Origin: Nitrobacteraceae bacterium AZCC 2146
GTDB taxonomy: Bacteria; Pseudomonadota; Alphaproteobacteria; Rhizobiales; Xanthobacteraceae
Length of the DNA: 64,000 bases
Direction: 5' to 3'
Assembly: GCA_036924855.1 (NCBI GenBank)
Contig: JBAGRP010000001.1
Location: 2,356,001 to 2,420,000, forward strand
Below the pieces are notes generated by a model. It did not search any database and was not told the origin of the DNA. It worked only from the letters and a program-made list of their open reading frames with translations. The first letter of the stretch is position 1; every line of letters starts with the position of its first letter. Below, in pieces: positions 7,615 to 16,705 of the stretch. The translations under genes were made by a program, and so were the position numbers.

Positions 7615-8534
7615 GCCCTCGTCCCCATCCGCCGCGCCACCAGACGCTCTGCCAGGCCCACCAGCCCGATCAGTCCGGAGGCCAGCACCGCCGCCGCCAC
7701 CAGCGCCGCCCAGATCTGTACGGTCTGGCCGTAGTAAGAGCCTGCCAGCAACCGCGCGCCGATGCCGGCTTCGGCGCCGGTCGGCAATTCCGCGACGATG
7801 GCGCCAATCAGCGAGATCGTGATCGCCACCTTGAGGCTGGCGAACAGATAGGGCGTCGCCGTCGGCCAGCGCAGCTTCGACAGCACCTGCCTGGATGTCG
7901 CCGACCAGGTCCGCATCAGGTCGAGTTGCATCGGCTCCGGCGCATTGAATCCCTTGACCATGCCGATGGTGATCGGGAAGAAACTCAGATAGGCGGAGAT
8001 GATCGACTTCGGCAGCAGCCCCTGCAGGCCGATCGCGCCGAGCACCACGATGAAGATCGGCGCCAACGCCAGAATCGGCACCATCTGCGAGCAGATGATC
8101 CACGGCAGCAGGCTGCGCTCCAGCACCCGGCTGTGCACGATCAGCAGCGCCAGCGCGATGCCGAGCCCCGCGCCGAGCACGAAGCCCAGCAGCGTCGCCG
8201 ACAGCGTCACCGCGGAATGATAGACGAGGCTGCGCGGGGCGTTCGGCGCATAGCCGAACACACCATCGACGAAGGCCGCGATCACCTGATGCGGCGCCGG
8301 CAGCAGCGGCCGCTCGGCATCCATGGTGCCGGCGATCAGCTCCGACGTCGTGTAGGGCGCTTCCTCGCGCTCGAATCCGCCGCGCACCAGCGACAGGTTC
8401 ATCAGTACCGCGGCGATGTACCAGAGCACGATCAGCGCCGCGACCACCGTCACGATCGGCGCCAGGCGCAGCACCAGCGGATGCTGCCGCCACGCGCCAG
8501 CCCGCGGCAGCGCGAGGGTGGCGCTACTCGTCAT
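7611..8534 (-). CDS. ABC importer permease
   Basis: Second integral-membrane subunit, 307 aa, of the same importer. A first helix (LAPIVTVVAALIVLWYIAAVL) is followed by a periplasmic stretch and the BPD_transp_1 core, including the coupling loop QLDLMRTWSATSRQVLSKLRWPTATPYLFASLKVA and the ISLIGAIVAEL helix. The start at 8534 overlaps the ATPase gene end by 11 bp and is the first good ATG. The two different permeases imply a heterodimeric membrane channel. Confidence 0.9.
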   Translation of the reverse strand: MTSSATLALPRAGAWRQHPLVLRLAPIVTVVAALIVLWYIAAVLMNLSLVRGGFEREEAPYTTSELIAGTMDAERPLLPAPHQVIAAFVDGVFGYAPNAPRSLVYHSAVTLSATLLGFVLGAGLGIALALLIVHSRVLERSLLPWIICSQMVPILALAPIFIVVLGAIGLQGLLPKSIISAYLSFFPITIGMVKGFNAPEPMQLDLMRTWSATSRQVLSKLRWPTATPYLFASLKVAITISLIGAIVAELPTGAEAGIGARLLAGSYYGQTVQIWAALVAAAVLASGLIGLVGLAERLVARRMGTRA

Positions 8535-9354
8535 AGGAATGCCCTGTCCGCAGTCCGGTGCGCACCCGCTGCGCGATAGCGATGAATTCCGGCGTCTCGC
8601 GGATTTCCAAAGTGCGGTCGCGCGGAAAATTGCAGTCGATGATGTCGGTGATGCGGCCCGGCCGCGGCGACATCACCACGATCTTGGTGGAGAGAAATAC
8701 CGCCTCCGGAATCGAATGGGTGACGAACAAAACGGTCTTGCGGGTTTTGTCCCAGAGCTTGAGCAATTGCTCGTTGAGATGATCGCGCACAATTTCGTCC
8801 AGCGCACCGAACGGCTCGTCCATCAGCAACAACGCGGGATCGAACGACAGCGCGCGGGCAATCGACACCCGCTGCTGCATGCCGCCCGAAAGTTGCCAGG
8901 GAAATTTCCGCTCGAAGCCGGTCAGATTGACCAGCGCCAAATACCGCGCCGCCAGCGCCTTCCGCTCGCCTTCGGAATAGCCCATGATCTCCAGCGGCAG
9001 CTTCAGATTGGCCTCGATGGTGCGCCAGGGAAACAACGCCGGCGCCTGGAACACGTAACCGTAGGCGCGACTGAGGCGCGCCTGGTCGGCGGTCATACCA
9101 TTGACCGTAAGACTGCCCGAGGTCGGCTGCTGCAGATCGGCAATCACCCGCAGCATCGTGGTCTTGCCGCAGCCACTTGGTCCGATGAAGGAGACGAATT
9201 CACCGTCGGCGATCTGCAGGCTGACGTTGGAGAGTGCCTCGACCTTGCCGTCGGCGGTGTCGAAGGTCAGCGACACGTTGCTGACATCGACCGCGAGGCG
9301 TCGCGACGAAGAGCTCACTGCAGTCGTGGCGTCGGCAACAATGTTCATACGCAC
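8524..9354 (-). CDS. ABC importer ATP-binding protein
   Basis: Cytoplasmic ATPase, 276 aa, of the SsuB/TauB/ThiZ class that energises the two permeases downstream. Walker A GPSGCGKTT, Q-loop in GYVFQAPALFPWRT, signature LSGGMQQR, Walker B LLLMDEPFGALD and the H-loop in LFVTHSIPEAVFLS are all intact. An ATG at 9348, two codons in, is an equally possible start. It is the first gene of the operon; its promoter should lie in the 9355-9675 gap shared with the divergent molybdenum hydroxylase operon. Confidence 0.93.
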   Translation of the reverse strand: MRMNIVADATTAVSSSSRRLAVDVSNVSLTFDTADGKVEALSNVSLQIADGEFVSFIGPSGCGKTTMLRVIADLQQPTSGSLTVNGMTADQARLSRAYGYVFQAPALFPWRTIEANLKLPLEIMGYSEGERKALAARYLALVNLTGFERKFPWQLSGGMQQRVSIARALSFDPALLLMDEPFGALDEIVRDHLNEQLLKLWDKTRKTVLFVTHSIPEAVFLSTKIVVMSPRPGRITDIIDCNFPRDRTLEIRETPEFIAIAQRVRTGLRTGHSYDE

Positions 9355-9675
9355 CGGTTCGACCAGAGGTTCAACGCATCTCGCCAGACCGTTCGGGCTC
9401 GAAGACTGCGTTATCTGGTCGCAGATGATATCGGCATTGCCGACCGCATCAATAGAATACTTCGTGTCGAGACACCGTGAGCGCGCTTATAGTTTGCGCA
9501 GCACGGAGAACTTCTTGAGCAAGGAGATTATCGGCATCAAACATGCCATTATCGGAAATTCAGATGGCGGCAAAGTCGTCAATTTTTGACGTGGATTTTG
9601 ACTTGAGATGGCCGCCGTCTCATACTTCGCACGCGGCGTCACAACGACCGCAGTCGATTTCCGCATGCGAGCGCC
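9355..9675. other. Divergent intergenic region (putative shared promoter region)
   Basis: About 320 bp between the divergent ABC importer and molybdenum hydroxylase operons. It is visibly more AT-rich near 9500-9610 than the flanking genes. I see no convincing ORF, riboswitch or long palindrome in it. No thi-box consensus is present despite the ThiY-like importer. Both operon promoters are expected here by position only. Confidence 0.5.
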
Positions 9676-10554
9676 ATGAAGCCAGCCCCCTTCAGATACG
9701 TCGCCGCCACGTCGCTCGCCCACGCGCTGGCGCTGAAGTCGGAATATGGCGACGAGGCGAAATTTCTCGCCGGCGGCCAGAGCCTGATGCCGACAATGAA
9801 TTTTCGGCTGGCGCGGCCCATGGTGCTGATCGATATCAACGGGATCGACGAGCTATCCGGCATCCACCTGTCGGAGACAGCACCGACGCGCATCGGCGCC
9901 ATCACCCGCTATCGCGCGCTGGAGCGCGACGCCGCCATCGCCAAGACCTTTCCATTGATCAGCGAAGCGCTGCCCGAAATCGCCCACCCGCAGATCCGCA
10001 ACCGCGGCACCATCGGCGGCAATCTCTCCCATGCCGATCCCGCCTCCGAGATGCCGGCGATATCGGTGGCGCTGCGGGCGCGGCTGCGGATTCAATCGGC
10101 GACGCAGGAACGCTGGGTGGCAGCAGCCGATTTCTTTCTCGGCTCGCTCACCACCGACCTGCAGCCGGATGAGATGCTGACCGAGATCGAACTGCCGCAA
10201 CCAAAACCACGCACCGGTTCCTGCTTCCTGGAGATCGCGCGACGCCGCGGCGATTTTGCCATTGTCGGCATCGCCGCGGTGGTGACGCTGGGTGACAGCG
10301 CACAATGCATCGATGCCCGGCTGGTGTTCTGTGGCGTCGGCGAGATGCCGGTCGATGCCAGCGAAGCGGCGAGCCTCCTCATCGGCCAAACCGTTACCGA
10401 CGATGCGATCTGCGCGGTCGCCGCATCGGCGCAGCAGATGATCGATCCCGGCGGCAGCGTCCACGCTACCGCCGACTATCAGCGCCACATCGCCGGCGTG
10501 CTGACCGAACGCGCGCTGACCGCGGCCAACCGGCGAGCCCACCATGGACAATGA
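9676..10554 (+). CDS. Molybdenum hydroxylase FAD-binding (medium) subunit
   Basis: CoxM/XdhB-type FAD subunit, 292 aa, passing electrons from the iron-sulfur subunit to an acceptor. FAD-binding motifs AGGQSLMPTMNFRLARP (near residues 32-48) and HPQIRNRGTIGGNLSHADPA (near 105-124) are intact, and the C-terminal CO-dehydrogenase-flavoprotein domain follows. First gene of a medium-small-large operon, the order of bacterial CoxMSL-type oxidoreductases. It overlaps the next gene by 11 bp. The substrate is not determined by this subunit. Confidence 0.93.
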   Translation: MKPAPFRYVAATSLAHALALKSEYGDEAKFLAGGQSLMPTMNFRLARPMVLIDINGIDELSGIHLSETAPTRIGAITRYRALERDAAIAKTFPLISEALPEIAHPQIRNRGTIGGNLSHADPASEMPAISVALRARLRIQSATQERWVAAADFFLGSLTTDLQPDEMLTEIELPQPKPRTGSCFLEIARRRGDFAIVGIAAVVTLGDSAQCIDARLVFCGVGEMPVDASEAASLLIGQTVTDDAICAVAASAQQMIDPGGSVHATADYQRHIAGVLTERALTAANRRAHHGQ

Positions 10555-11026
10555 TCTTCACGACATCACGCTGAAGGTGAACGGCACGGCGTATAACGCC
10601 CGCGTCGAATCGCGGCTGCTGCTCAGCGATTTCCTGCGCCATGATCTGGCGCTGGCCGGCACCCATGTCGGCTGCGAACATGGCGTCTGCGGCGCCTGTA
10701 CCGTGCTGCTCGACGGCGAGCCGGTGCGCTCCTGCCTGATGCTGGCGGTGCAGGCGAACCAGCACGCGATCTCCACCATCGAGGGCCTCACCGGCCCGAG
10801 CGGCGACTATCATCCGCTGCAGCAGGCGATGCACGATCACCACGGCCTGCAATGCGGCTATTGCACGCCGGGCATATTGATGACCATGACGGCATTCCTT
10901 GACGAGAACGCCTCGCCCAGCGAAGACGAGGTGCGCGAGGCGCTGTCCGGCAACCTGTGCCGCTGCACCGGCTACCAGAACATCGTCGATGCCGTGATGA
11001 CGGCCGCAGCGCGGATGCGGGGCTAG
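10544..11026 (+). CDS. Molybdenum hydroxylase [2Fe-2S] (small) subunit
   Basis: 160-aa iron-sulfur subunit with both cluster motifs: the plant-ferredoxin type CEHGVCGACTVLLDG with a later Cys in VRSCLM, and the helical-domain motifs CGYCTPG and CRCTGYQNIV. It carries electrons from the molybdenum centre to FAD. No signal peptide is present, so the complex is cytoplasmic. The start codon lies inside the upstream FAD-subunit gene and the stop lies 2 bp before the large subunit start. Confidence 0.95.
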   Translation: MDNDLHDITLKVNGTAYNARVESRLLLSDFLRHDLALAGTHVGCEHGVCGACTVLLDGEPVRSCLMLAVQANQHAISTIEGLTGPSGDYHPLQQAMHDHHGLQCGYCTPGILMTMTAFLDENASPSEDEVREALSGNLCRCTGYQNIVDAVMTAAARMRG

Positions 11027-11028
11027 GG

Positions 11029-13377
11029 ATGTCGACGCGCACTTTCGGCCAGCCGGTCAAACGCAACGAGGACCGCAAGCTGCTCACCGGCCAGGCGCTG
11101 TTCGTCGACGACGTCGAATTGCCCGGCATGCTGCACGTCGCCTTCCTGCGCAGCCAGGTCGCGCATGCGAACATCATCAGCATCGATGTGTCCCGGGCGC
11201 TGCAGCGCCCCGGCGTGATCGCCGCCTATACCGCCGACGACCTCGGCGACTACTGGCGGCACGGGCCGCTATTGGTACCGCCGCCGCCGATTGCCGGCAC
11301 CATCTTCAACGAGCGCACGCATGTGCCGCTCGCCAAGCACAAAATCCGGCATGTCGGCGAGCCGCTCGTCATCGTCATCGCCGAAAGCCGCTACATCGCC
11401 GAGGACGCGCTCGACGAGATAGATATCGAGCTTGAACAGCTTGATGCCGTGGTCGATCTCGAACGCGCCCTCAAAGCCGGCTCCGCCCTGGTGCACGACG
11501 ATGTCGGTTCCAACGTCTCCGCCCATGTGCGGCAGAGCAAGGGCAATTACGCGGCGGCCGCTGCCAGGGCCGACCGCATCATCGCCAGGCGCTTTCACTA
11601 CGAGCACGGCATCTCGTCGCCGATCGAGACTCGCGGTGTGGTGGCGCAGTGGGATCAGCGCGCCAGCCAGATGACAATCTGGGACACCACGCAGGCGCCG
11701 GTGTTCGTCCGCAATGGCCTTGCCGCCATGCTGGGCCTCAACGAACGCAACGTCCGCGTCATCGCGCCGTTCGTCGGCGGCGGCTTCGGGCCGAAGATCA
11801 TGATGTTCTATCCCGAGGAAGTGCTGCTGCCGTGGGTGTCGATGAAGCTTAACCGGCCGGTCAAGTGGATCGAGGACCGGCTCGAGCATTTCTTCGCCAC
11901 CACCCATGAGCGCGGCCAGATCCACGACGCCGAGATCGCGCTGGCGAGCGACGGCCGCATCCTGGGCATCAAGGACGTCTTCCTGCATGACGGCGGCGCC
12001 TATGACCCCTACGGGCTGACGGTGCCGATCAACAGTCAGTGCACGTTGCTGGGCCCCTATGTGGTGCCGAACTACGACAGCACCTTCACGCAGGTCTTCA
12101 CCAACCTGCCGATCGTCACGCCCTATCGCGGCGCCGGCCGCCAGCACGGCGTGTTCGTGATGGAGCGGCTGCTCGATCTCGCCGCGCATGAACTGAACAT
12201 CGACCGCGCCGAAATCCGCCGCATCAATCTCATTCCCGCCGATGCCTTCCCCTACAACAACGAGATCATCTATCAGGATTTTGCCCCGCTTTCCTACGAC
12301 AGCGGCAATTACGAGCCGGTGCTCGATATGGCACTCGAGGCGATCGGCTATGCGGACTTCAAGCAGCAGCAAACAGAAGCCCGCGCGCAGGGCCGCCACA
12401 TCGGCCTCGGCCTCGCCTGCTATGTGGAGGGCACCGGCATCGGCCCCTATGAGGGCGCCAAGGTTCAGGTGCAGTCCAATGGCAAGGTCAGCATCGCCAC
12501 CGGCATCGGCACCCAGGGCCAGAGCCATTTCACCGTGTTCGCACAGATCGCCGCCGAGCAACTCGGCGTCGAGGTCAGCGACATCGACGTGGTCACCGGC
12601 GATACCGACCAGTTCTACTGGGGCGCCGGCACCTTCGCCAGCCGCGGCGCCGTGGTCGCCGGCAATGCGGTCAACGAGGCCGCGAAGGTGGTGCGCCAAA
12701 AGGCGCTGAAACTCGCCAGCGACCTGTTCGAATGCTCGGAAGACGATCTGGTCATCGCCGACGGCAAGGTGTCCATCACCGGCGTGCCCGGCAAATTCGT
12801 CACGCTCGGCGATCTCGCCGCGCGCGCCAATCCGATGCGCGGCGCGGTGAAGCCGGGCACCGAGCCCGGGCTGGAATCGACGCAGTATTTCGGGCCGCCC
12901 AGCGGCGCCACGGCCAATGGCGTCCATGCCATGATCGTCGAAATGGACCCGCGCACGTTTGATCTGAAGATTTTGAAATACGTGGTGGTGCATGACTGCG
13001 GCACCGTGATCAATCCGATGATCCTCGCGGGGCAAATTCACGGCGGCGTCGCGCAGGGGATCGGCAATGCGTTCTTTGAGAAGCTCGCCTTCGACGATCA
13101 GGGCCAACTGCTGAATGCGTCGCTCGCCGACTACCTGCTGCCGACCTCGCTCGACGTGCCGCGCATGGAATTGGATCATACCGTCACGCCGTCGCCGCTG
13201 AATCCGATGGGTATCAAGGGCGCAGGCGAGGCCGGGGCGATTCCGGTCGGCCCGCTGTTCGCGCAGGCCATCGAAGATGCGCTCGACCTGAACAACAAAG
13301 GCGTCGAACTGCTGGAGATTCCGTTGAGCCCGAGCCGGCTGTTCGAACTGACGCGAAAGGCGGGAGAACGCCCATGA
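11029..13377 (+). CDS. Molybdenum hydroxylase large (molybdopterin) subunit
   Basis: 782-aa catalytic subunit of the xanthine-dehydrogenase/CoxL superfamily. The start at 11029 fits the family N-terminus (GQPVKRNEDRKLLTGQALFVDDV). The Moco-binding segment APFVGGGFGPK, the loop TPYRGAGR near residues 364-371, and the catalytic-Glu region KGAGEAGAIPVG near 730-741 are present. The loop lacks the Cys of true CO dehydrogenase (AYRCSFR), so this is a general hydroxylase of an N-heterocycle, aldehyde or purine. Given a barbiturase-family gene nearby, uracil/thymine hydroxylation is a hypothesis. It overlaps the next gene by ATGA. Confidence 0.93.
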   Translation: MSTRTFGQPVKRNEDRKLLTGQALFVDDVELPGMLHVAFLRSQVAHANIISIDVSRALQRPGVIAAYTADDLGDYWRHGPLLVPPPPIAGTIFNERTHVPLAKHKIRHVGEPLVIVIAESRYIAEDALDEIDIELEQLDAVVDLERALKAGSALVHDDVGSNVSAHVRQSKGNYAAAAARADRIIARRFHYEHGISSPIETRGVVAQWDQRASQMTIWDTTQAPVFVRNGLAAMLGLNERNVRVIAPFVGGGFGPKIMMFYPEEVLLPWVSMKLNRPVKWIEDRLEHFFATTHERGQIHDAEIALASDGRILGIKDVFLHDGGAYDPYGLTVPINSQCTLLGPYVVPNYDSTFTQVFTNLPIVTPYRGAGRQHGVFVMERLLDLAAHELNIDRAEIRRINLIPADAFPYNNEIIYQDFAPLSYDSGNYEPVLDMALEAIGYADFKQQQTEARAQGRHIGLGLACYVEGTGIGPYEGAKVQVQSNGKVSIATGIGTQGQSHFTVFAQIAAEQLGVEVSDIDVVTGDTDQFYWGAGTFASRGAVVAGNAVNEAAKVVRQKALKLASDLFECSEDDLVIADGKVSITGVPGKFVTLGDLAARANPMRGAVKPGTEPGLESTQYFGPPSGATANGVHAMIVEMDPRTFDLKILKYVVVHDCGTVINPMILAGQIHGGVAQGIGNAFFEKLAFDDQGQLLNASLADYLLPTSLDVPRMELDHTVTPSPLNPMGIKGAGEAGAIPVGPLFAQAIEDALDLNNKGVELLEIPLSPSRLFELTRKAGERP

Positions 13378-14225
13378 TCCTCATCACCGGCGCCGGCGGC
13401 AAGACGGGCAAGGCTGTCATCGCGGCGCTGCTGGCGCGCGGCGCCAAGGTGCGCGCCTTTGTGCGCAGCGCGGCGCATGAGGATGCGCTGAAAAAAATCG
13501 GCGCCAGCGATGTCGCAGTCGGCGCTCTGGACGATGAAGCGGCGTTGTTGCGTGCCATGCAGGGCGTGGTCGCGATCTATCATATCTGCCCCAACGTGAG
13601 CCCGCATGAGGTCATGTTCGCCGAAGCTGTCATCGCCGCGGCGGAGGCCGCCGAGGTGCCGCGCTTCGTCTATCACTCCGTCTTGCATCCGCAGACCGAG
13701 GCGATGCCGCATCATTGGGCCAAGCTAAAGGTCGAGGAGATGCTGTTCAGCTCAGAGCTCAATGTCACCGTCCTGCAGCCCACCGCCTATATGCAGAACA
13801 TCCTCGCCGAATGGGATCGCATGAAGCGCGAAGGCATCTTTCGCGTGCCCTACCCGGTCGAGACGCAACTCAGCCTCGTCGACCTCGACGACGTCGCCGA
13901 GGTGGCGGCGCTGGTGCTAACGTCAGACGGTCATGCCAATGCGACCTATGAGCTGGTCGGCACGCCACCGCTGAGCCAAGCAGAGGTTGCGGAAGCATTC
14001 GCAACCGCGCTCGGCCAGCTGGTGCGCGCCGAAGCCGAATCCGTCAAGGCCTGGCAGCAGCGCGCCCGCCTGGGGGGCATGGACGAGCACACGCTCACGA
14101 CGCTGACGAAAATGTTCGTCAGCTACGCCGGCGACGGGCTGAAGGGCAATCCGAACGTGCTGGGCTGGCTGCTCGGACGTAAGCCAGCGACGCTGGCAGA
14201 TTTCGCGGCGCGGGTCGCATTCTGA
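13374..14225 (+). CDS. NmrA-like NAD(P)-binding protein (atypical SDR)
   Basis: 283-aa Rossmann-fold protein of the atypical short-chain dehydrogenase class (NmrA/TMR/HSCARG-like). The nucleotide loop ILITGAGGKTGKAVIAALLARG opens the protein and RAFVRS follows; there is no classical YxxxK pair in the usual place, but VYHSVLHP and TVLQPTAYMQNIL are typical of NmrA-like proteins. It is translationally coupled to the large subunit (ATGA), so it belongs to the hydroxylase operon, perhaps as a reductase or redox sensor (inference). Confidence 0.85.
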   Translation: MILITGAGGKTGKAVIAALLARGAKVRAFVRSAAHEDALKKIGASDVAVGALDDEAALLRAMQGVVAIYHICPNVSPHEVMFAEAVIAAAEAAEVPRFVYHSVLHPQTEAMPHHWAKLKVEEMLFSSELNVTVLQPTAYMQNILAEWDRMKREGIFRVPYPVETQLSLVDLDDVAEVAALVLTSDGHANATYELVGTPPLSQAEVAEAFATALGQLVRAEAESVKAWQQRARLGGMDEHTLTTLTKMFVSYAGDGLKGNPNVLGWLLGRKPATLADFAARVAF

Positions 14226-14260
14226 GCTCTATTAAGTTGAACCGACCCAACACAAGCACT

Positions 14261-14388
14261 GTCATTCCGGGATGCACCCCAGCCGGCGAAAGCCGGATGG
14301 GGTGCAGGCCCGGAATCCATACTCTCTGCAGCGGTTATGGATTCCGGGTTCGCTCGCAGCTTTCGCTGCTCGCGCCCCCGAATGACAG
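14261..14388. repeat. Intergenic palindromic repeat (GTCATTCCGGG type)
   Basis: Long inverted repeat between the convergent hydroxylase operon and amidase gene. Outer arms are GTCATTCCGGGATGC and its imperfect complement ending GAATGAC; inner arms include GGAATCCAT/ATGGATTCC. The same family recurs near 24586, 25703 and 37059. Confidence 0.75.
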
Positions 14389-14416
14389 TCTTTGAAAGCG
14401 ATCGCGCAGCGCAACA

Positions 14417-15826
14417 TCACCCATATGTCGGCCACCCGATCGGATGCAGCTGCTGCACGATCTTCATCGCCGACAGGATCAGCGGTTCCTCGAAGCGCGG
14501 GCCGACGATCTGGATGCCCACCGGCAGGCCGTCGTCGGTCATGCCCGCGGGCACCGCGCCGCCGGGCAGGCTCATCAGCGTGATCAGGAACGAGCCGGCG
14601 ATCCAGTCGGTGTAGTTGTCGAGCTTCTTGCCGTTGATCTCGGTCGGGAAGTTCATCTCCACCGGAAACTGTTTGACGGGCGATTGCGGCGTGATCAGCA
14701 GATCGTAGCTCTCGAAGAACTTCGCGAAGCGCAGGAACAGCTCCTGCCGCTTCTGCTCGGAGGCGGCGAATTCCAGCGGCGTCACTTTCAGGCCGGCCTT
14801 GACGTTGCCCTTCAGGTTGACGCCGAACTCCTCGAGCTGACCGAGATTGGCAAATTGCTGGCCGACCATCCACAGCCCGCGCCACGCCTGATACGGCTCC
14901 TTGCCGTCGGAAATATCGAAGCTGATTTCTTCCACGGTCGCGCCGGCGTCGCGCAGCGACAGCGCACAGGCGCGGCAGATGGTGTCAATTTCGGGATCGA
15001 CCCCGATTCCGGAAATATCCGAGACATAGGCGATGCGCAGGCCTTTCACATCCTGCGCCTTGGCGACGATGGCGCGCGCGCTGGCCCAGGGCGGCGCCAC
15101 CGAAATCGGCGACATCCGGCTGTAGCCGACCAGCGCATCGAGCATCAGCGCGGCATCCTCCGCGGTGCGCGCCAGCGGGCCATGCACCTGGCCGGGATCC
15201 CACGCCATCGGCATCGGCCAGTTCGGCGTCAGGCCAGGCGTCGGGCGAATGCCGACAATGCCGTTGAACGAGGCCGGCATGCGGATCGAGCAGCCGAAGT
15301 CCGTACCCTGCGCCAGCGGCACCATGCCGGTGGCAACAGCGACGGCCGAGCCGCCTGAAGAGCCGGACGGGCTGAGCGCCGGATTCCACGGATTACGCGT
15401 CACGCCGAACACGTCGTTGAACGTATTGGCGCCGGCAGCGAATTCCGGCGTGTTGGTCTTGCCGAGCACGATGGCGCCGGCGGCCTTCAGCCGCCTGACA
15501 GCTTCGGCGTCCTCGGTCGGCACATTGTCCACAAAACGCGGCGAACCATAGGTGGTGCGAATGCCCGCGGTCGGCGTGACGTCCTTGATCGCCAGTGGCA
15601 GCCCATGCAGCGCGCCGAGCGTGTCGCCGCGCATCACGGCGGCTTCGGCCTCTTTCGCCGCTGTGCGCGCGCGGCCGTCGGCCAGCGTCACGATGGCGTT
15701 GAGTTTCGGGTTGACGCGCGCGATGGTTTCGAGATGCGCGTCAAGCACTTCGACCGGGCTGACGGCCTTGCTGGATATTAGCGACGCGAGTTCGCACGCG
15801 GTCTTGCGCGAGAGATTTTCGGGCAT
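14417..15826 (-). CDS. Amidase-signature family hydrolase
   Basis: 469-aa amidase of the Ser-cisSer-Lys family. The catalytic Lys is in LPLAIKDVTPTAG, and the Gly/Ser-rich signature SPSGSSGGSAVAVATGMVPLAQGTDFGCSIRMPA carries both serines. Substrate cannot be read directly; members cleave aryl, glutamyl, biuret or ureido amides. Its position at the end of an operon with a barbiturase/cyanurate-hydrolase homologue suggests ureidomalonate or biuret-type substrates (inference). I start it at 15826, preceded by GAGGAG with good spacing; an ATG at 15847 lies in the repeat. The long open frame to 16639 is out-of-frame reading of the permease gene. Confidence 0.9.
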   Translation of the reverse strand: MPENLSRKTACELASLISSKAVSPVEVLDAHLETIARVNPKLNAIVTLADGRARTAAKEAEAAVMRGDTLGALHGLPLAIKDVTPTAGIRTTYGSPRFVDNVPTEDAEAVRRLKAAGAIVLGKTNTPEFAAGANTFNDVFGVTRNPWNPALSPSGSSGGSAVAVATGMVPLAQGTDFGCSIRMPASFNGIVGIRPTPGLTPNWPMPMAWDPGQVHGPLARTAEDAALMLDALVGYSRMSPISVAPPWASARAIVAKAQDVKGLRIAYVSDISGIGVDPEIDTICRACALSLRDAGATVEEISFDISDGKEPYQAWRGLWMVGQQFANLGQLEEFGVNLKGNVKAGLKVTPLEFAASEQKRQELFLRFAKFFESYDLLITPQSPVKQFPVEMNFPTEINGKKLDNYTDWIAGSFLITLMSLPGGAVPAGMTDDGLPVGIQIVGPRFEEPLILSAMKIVQQLHPIGWPTYG

Positions 15827-15842
15827 GTCGTTCTCCTCGTTC

Positions 15843-15923
15843 GTCATTGCGAGGAGCACTTGCGACGAAGCAATCCAGCCTTCGCTTGCGGCCTCTGGAT
15901 TGCTTCGCTGCGCTCGCAATGAC
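15843..15923. repeat. Intergenic palindromic repeat (GTCATTGCGAGG type)
   Basis: Inverted repeat with outer arms GTCATTGCGAGG and GCTCGCAATGAC and inner arms GAAGCAATCCAG and CTGGATTGCTTC. It separates the permease and amidase genes of one operon and is closely similar to the copy at 54639-54719. Confidence 0.8.
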
Positions 15924-15939
15924 GGAGTTGCGTATGAAT

Positions 15940-16701
15940 TTATTTCCCGGCCCAGTGCACGAAGCGGCGCTCGATGCTGAGAAACAGCAGGTTGAGGCCG
16001 TAACCCAGCGCGCCGGCGGCGAAGATCGCGGCATACATGTCCGGCATTTCGAACATCTGCTGCGCCTCGAACACCCGCTGGCCGAGGCCGTCCACCGAGC
16101 CGATGAACATCTCGGCGACCACGACGATCACCAGCGCCAGCGAGACGCCGTTGCGCAGGCCCACAAAAGTCGCCGGCATCGATTCCAGCAGCATCACATC
16201 CCACAGCACACGGACGCGCGACGCACCCATCACCTTGGCCGCGAGAATCCGAGTCTTGCGCGCATTCATCACGCCATAAGCGACGTTGAACAGGATGACG
16301 AGCGCGGCGCCGAACGCCGCCACGGAAATCTTGGTGCGGTCGCCGACACCGAACAGCACAAGAAACAGCGGAAACATCGCGGACGCCGGCGTCGAGCGGA
16401 AGAAGTCGATCAGGAATTCCACCGAGCGATACAGCTTTTCCGAAGAGCCGAGCAGAATGCCGAGCGGAATCGCGATGACGGCGGCGATGATGGTGGAATA
16501 GATCGTGCGTTCCACCGTCTTGAGGAAGTCGATGCCGAGCTTGCCGTGGAACATGCCAGCCCACATCGCCTTGAAGGTGGCGATCGGCGACGGCAGCAGC
16601 ACGGGATCGACGATCCGCATCCAGACCGTGAACGACCACACCGCCAGCAGCACGATGACGCCGACGAAGGGCAGAAGAACTTCGAGACGCTTCCAGTTCA
16701 T
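15940..16701 (-). CDS. ABC importer permease (second NMT1-type importer)
   Basis: 253-aa inner-membrane permease of the SsuC/TauC family. The first helix LLPFVGVIVLLAVWSFTVWM, DPVLLPSPIATFKAMW, the TPASAMFPLFLVLFG helix and the coupling loop AAKVMGASRVRVLWDVMLLESMPATFVGLRNG are standard. It begins 4 bp after the ATPase stop and completes the importer with the ATPase and binding protein immediately upstream. A single permease implies a homodimeric channel, in contrast to the importer at 5.5-9.4 kb. Confidence 0.92.
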   Translation of the reverse strand: MNWKRLEVLLPFVGVIVLLAVWSFTVWMRIVDPVLLPSPIATFKAMWAGMFHGKLGIDFLKTVERTIYSTIIAAVIAIPLGILLGSSEKLYRSVEFLIDFFRSTPASAMFPLFLVLFGVGDRTKISVAAFGAALVILFNVAYGVMNARKTRILAAKVMGASRVRVLWDVMLLESMPATFVGLRNGVSLALVIVVVAEMFIGSVDGLGQRVFEAQQMFEMPDMYAAIFAAGALGYGLNLLFLSIERRFVHWAGK

Positions 16702-16705
16702 GGCA

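Noticed and set aside
6484..8493. A single 669-aa permease frame
   Set aside because: The first half is an out-of-frame reading of the upstream permease gene (7611-8534); the true start is the ATG at 7614, coupled by ATGA.
9355..9675. TPP riboswitch before the NMT1-type importer
   Set aside because: No thi-box sequence is present on either strand, so thiamine-precursor transport is not supported.
11269..13179. A 636-aa minus-strand frame
   Set aside because: It is antisense to the molybdenum hydroxylase large subunit, which has clear family motifs; the antisense product has no recognisable domain.
11029..13377. True carbon monoxide dehydrogenase large subunit
   Set aside because: The loop reads YRGAGR and lacks the active-site Cys of form I CO dehydrogenase (AYRCSFR).
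14417..16639. A 740-aa amidase with long N-terminal extension
   Set aside because: The extension is an out-of-frame reading of the permease gene (15940-16701) and the repeat; the amidase proper begins at 15826 with a good ribosome site.
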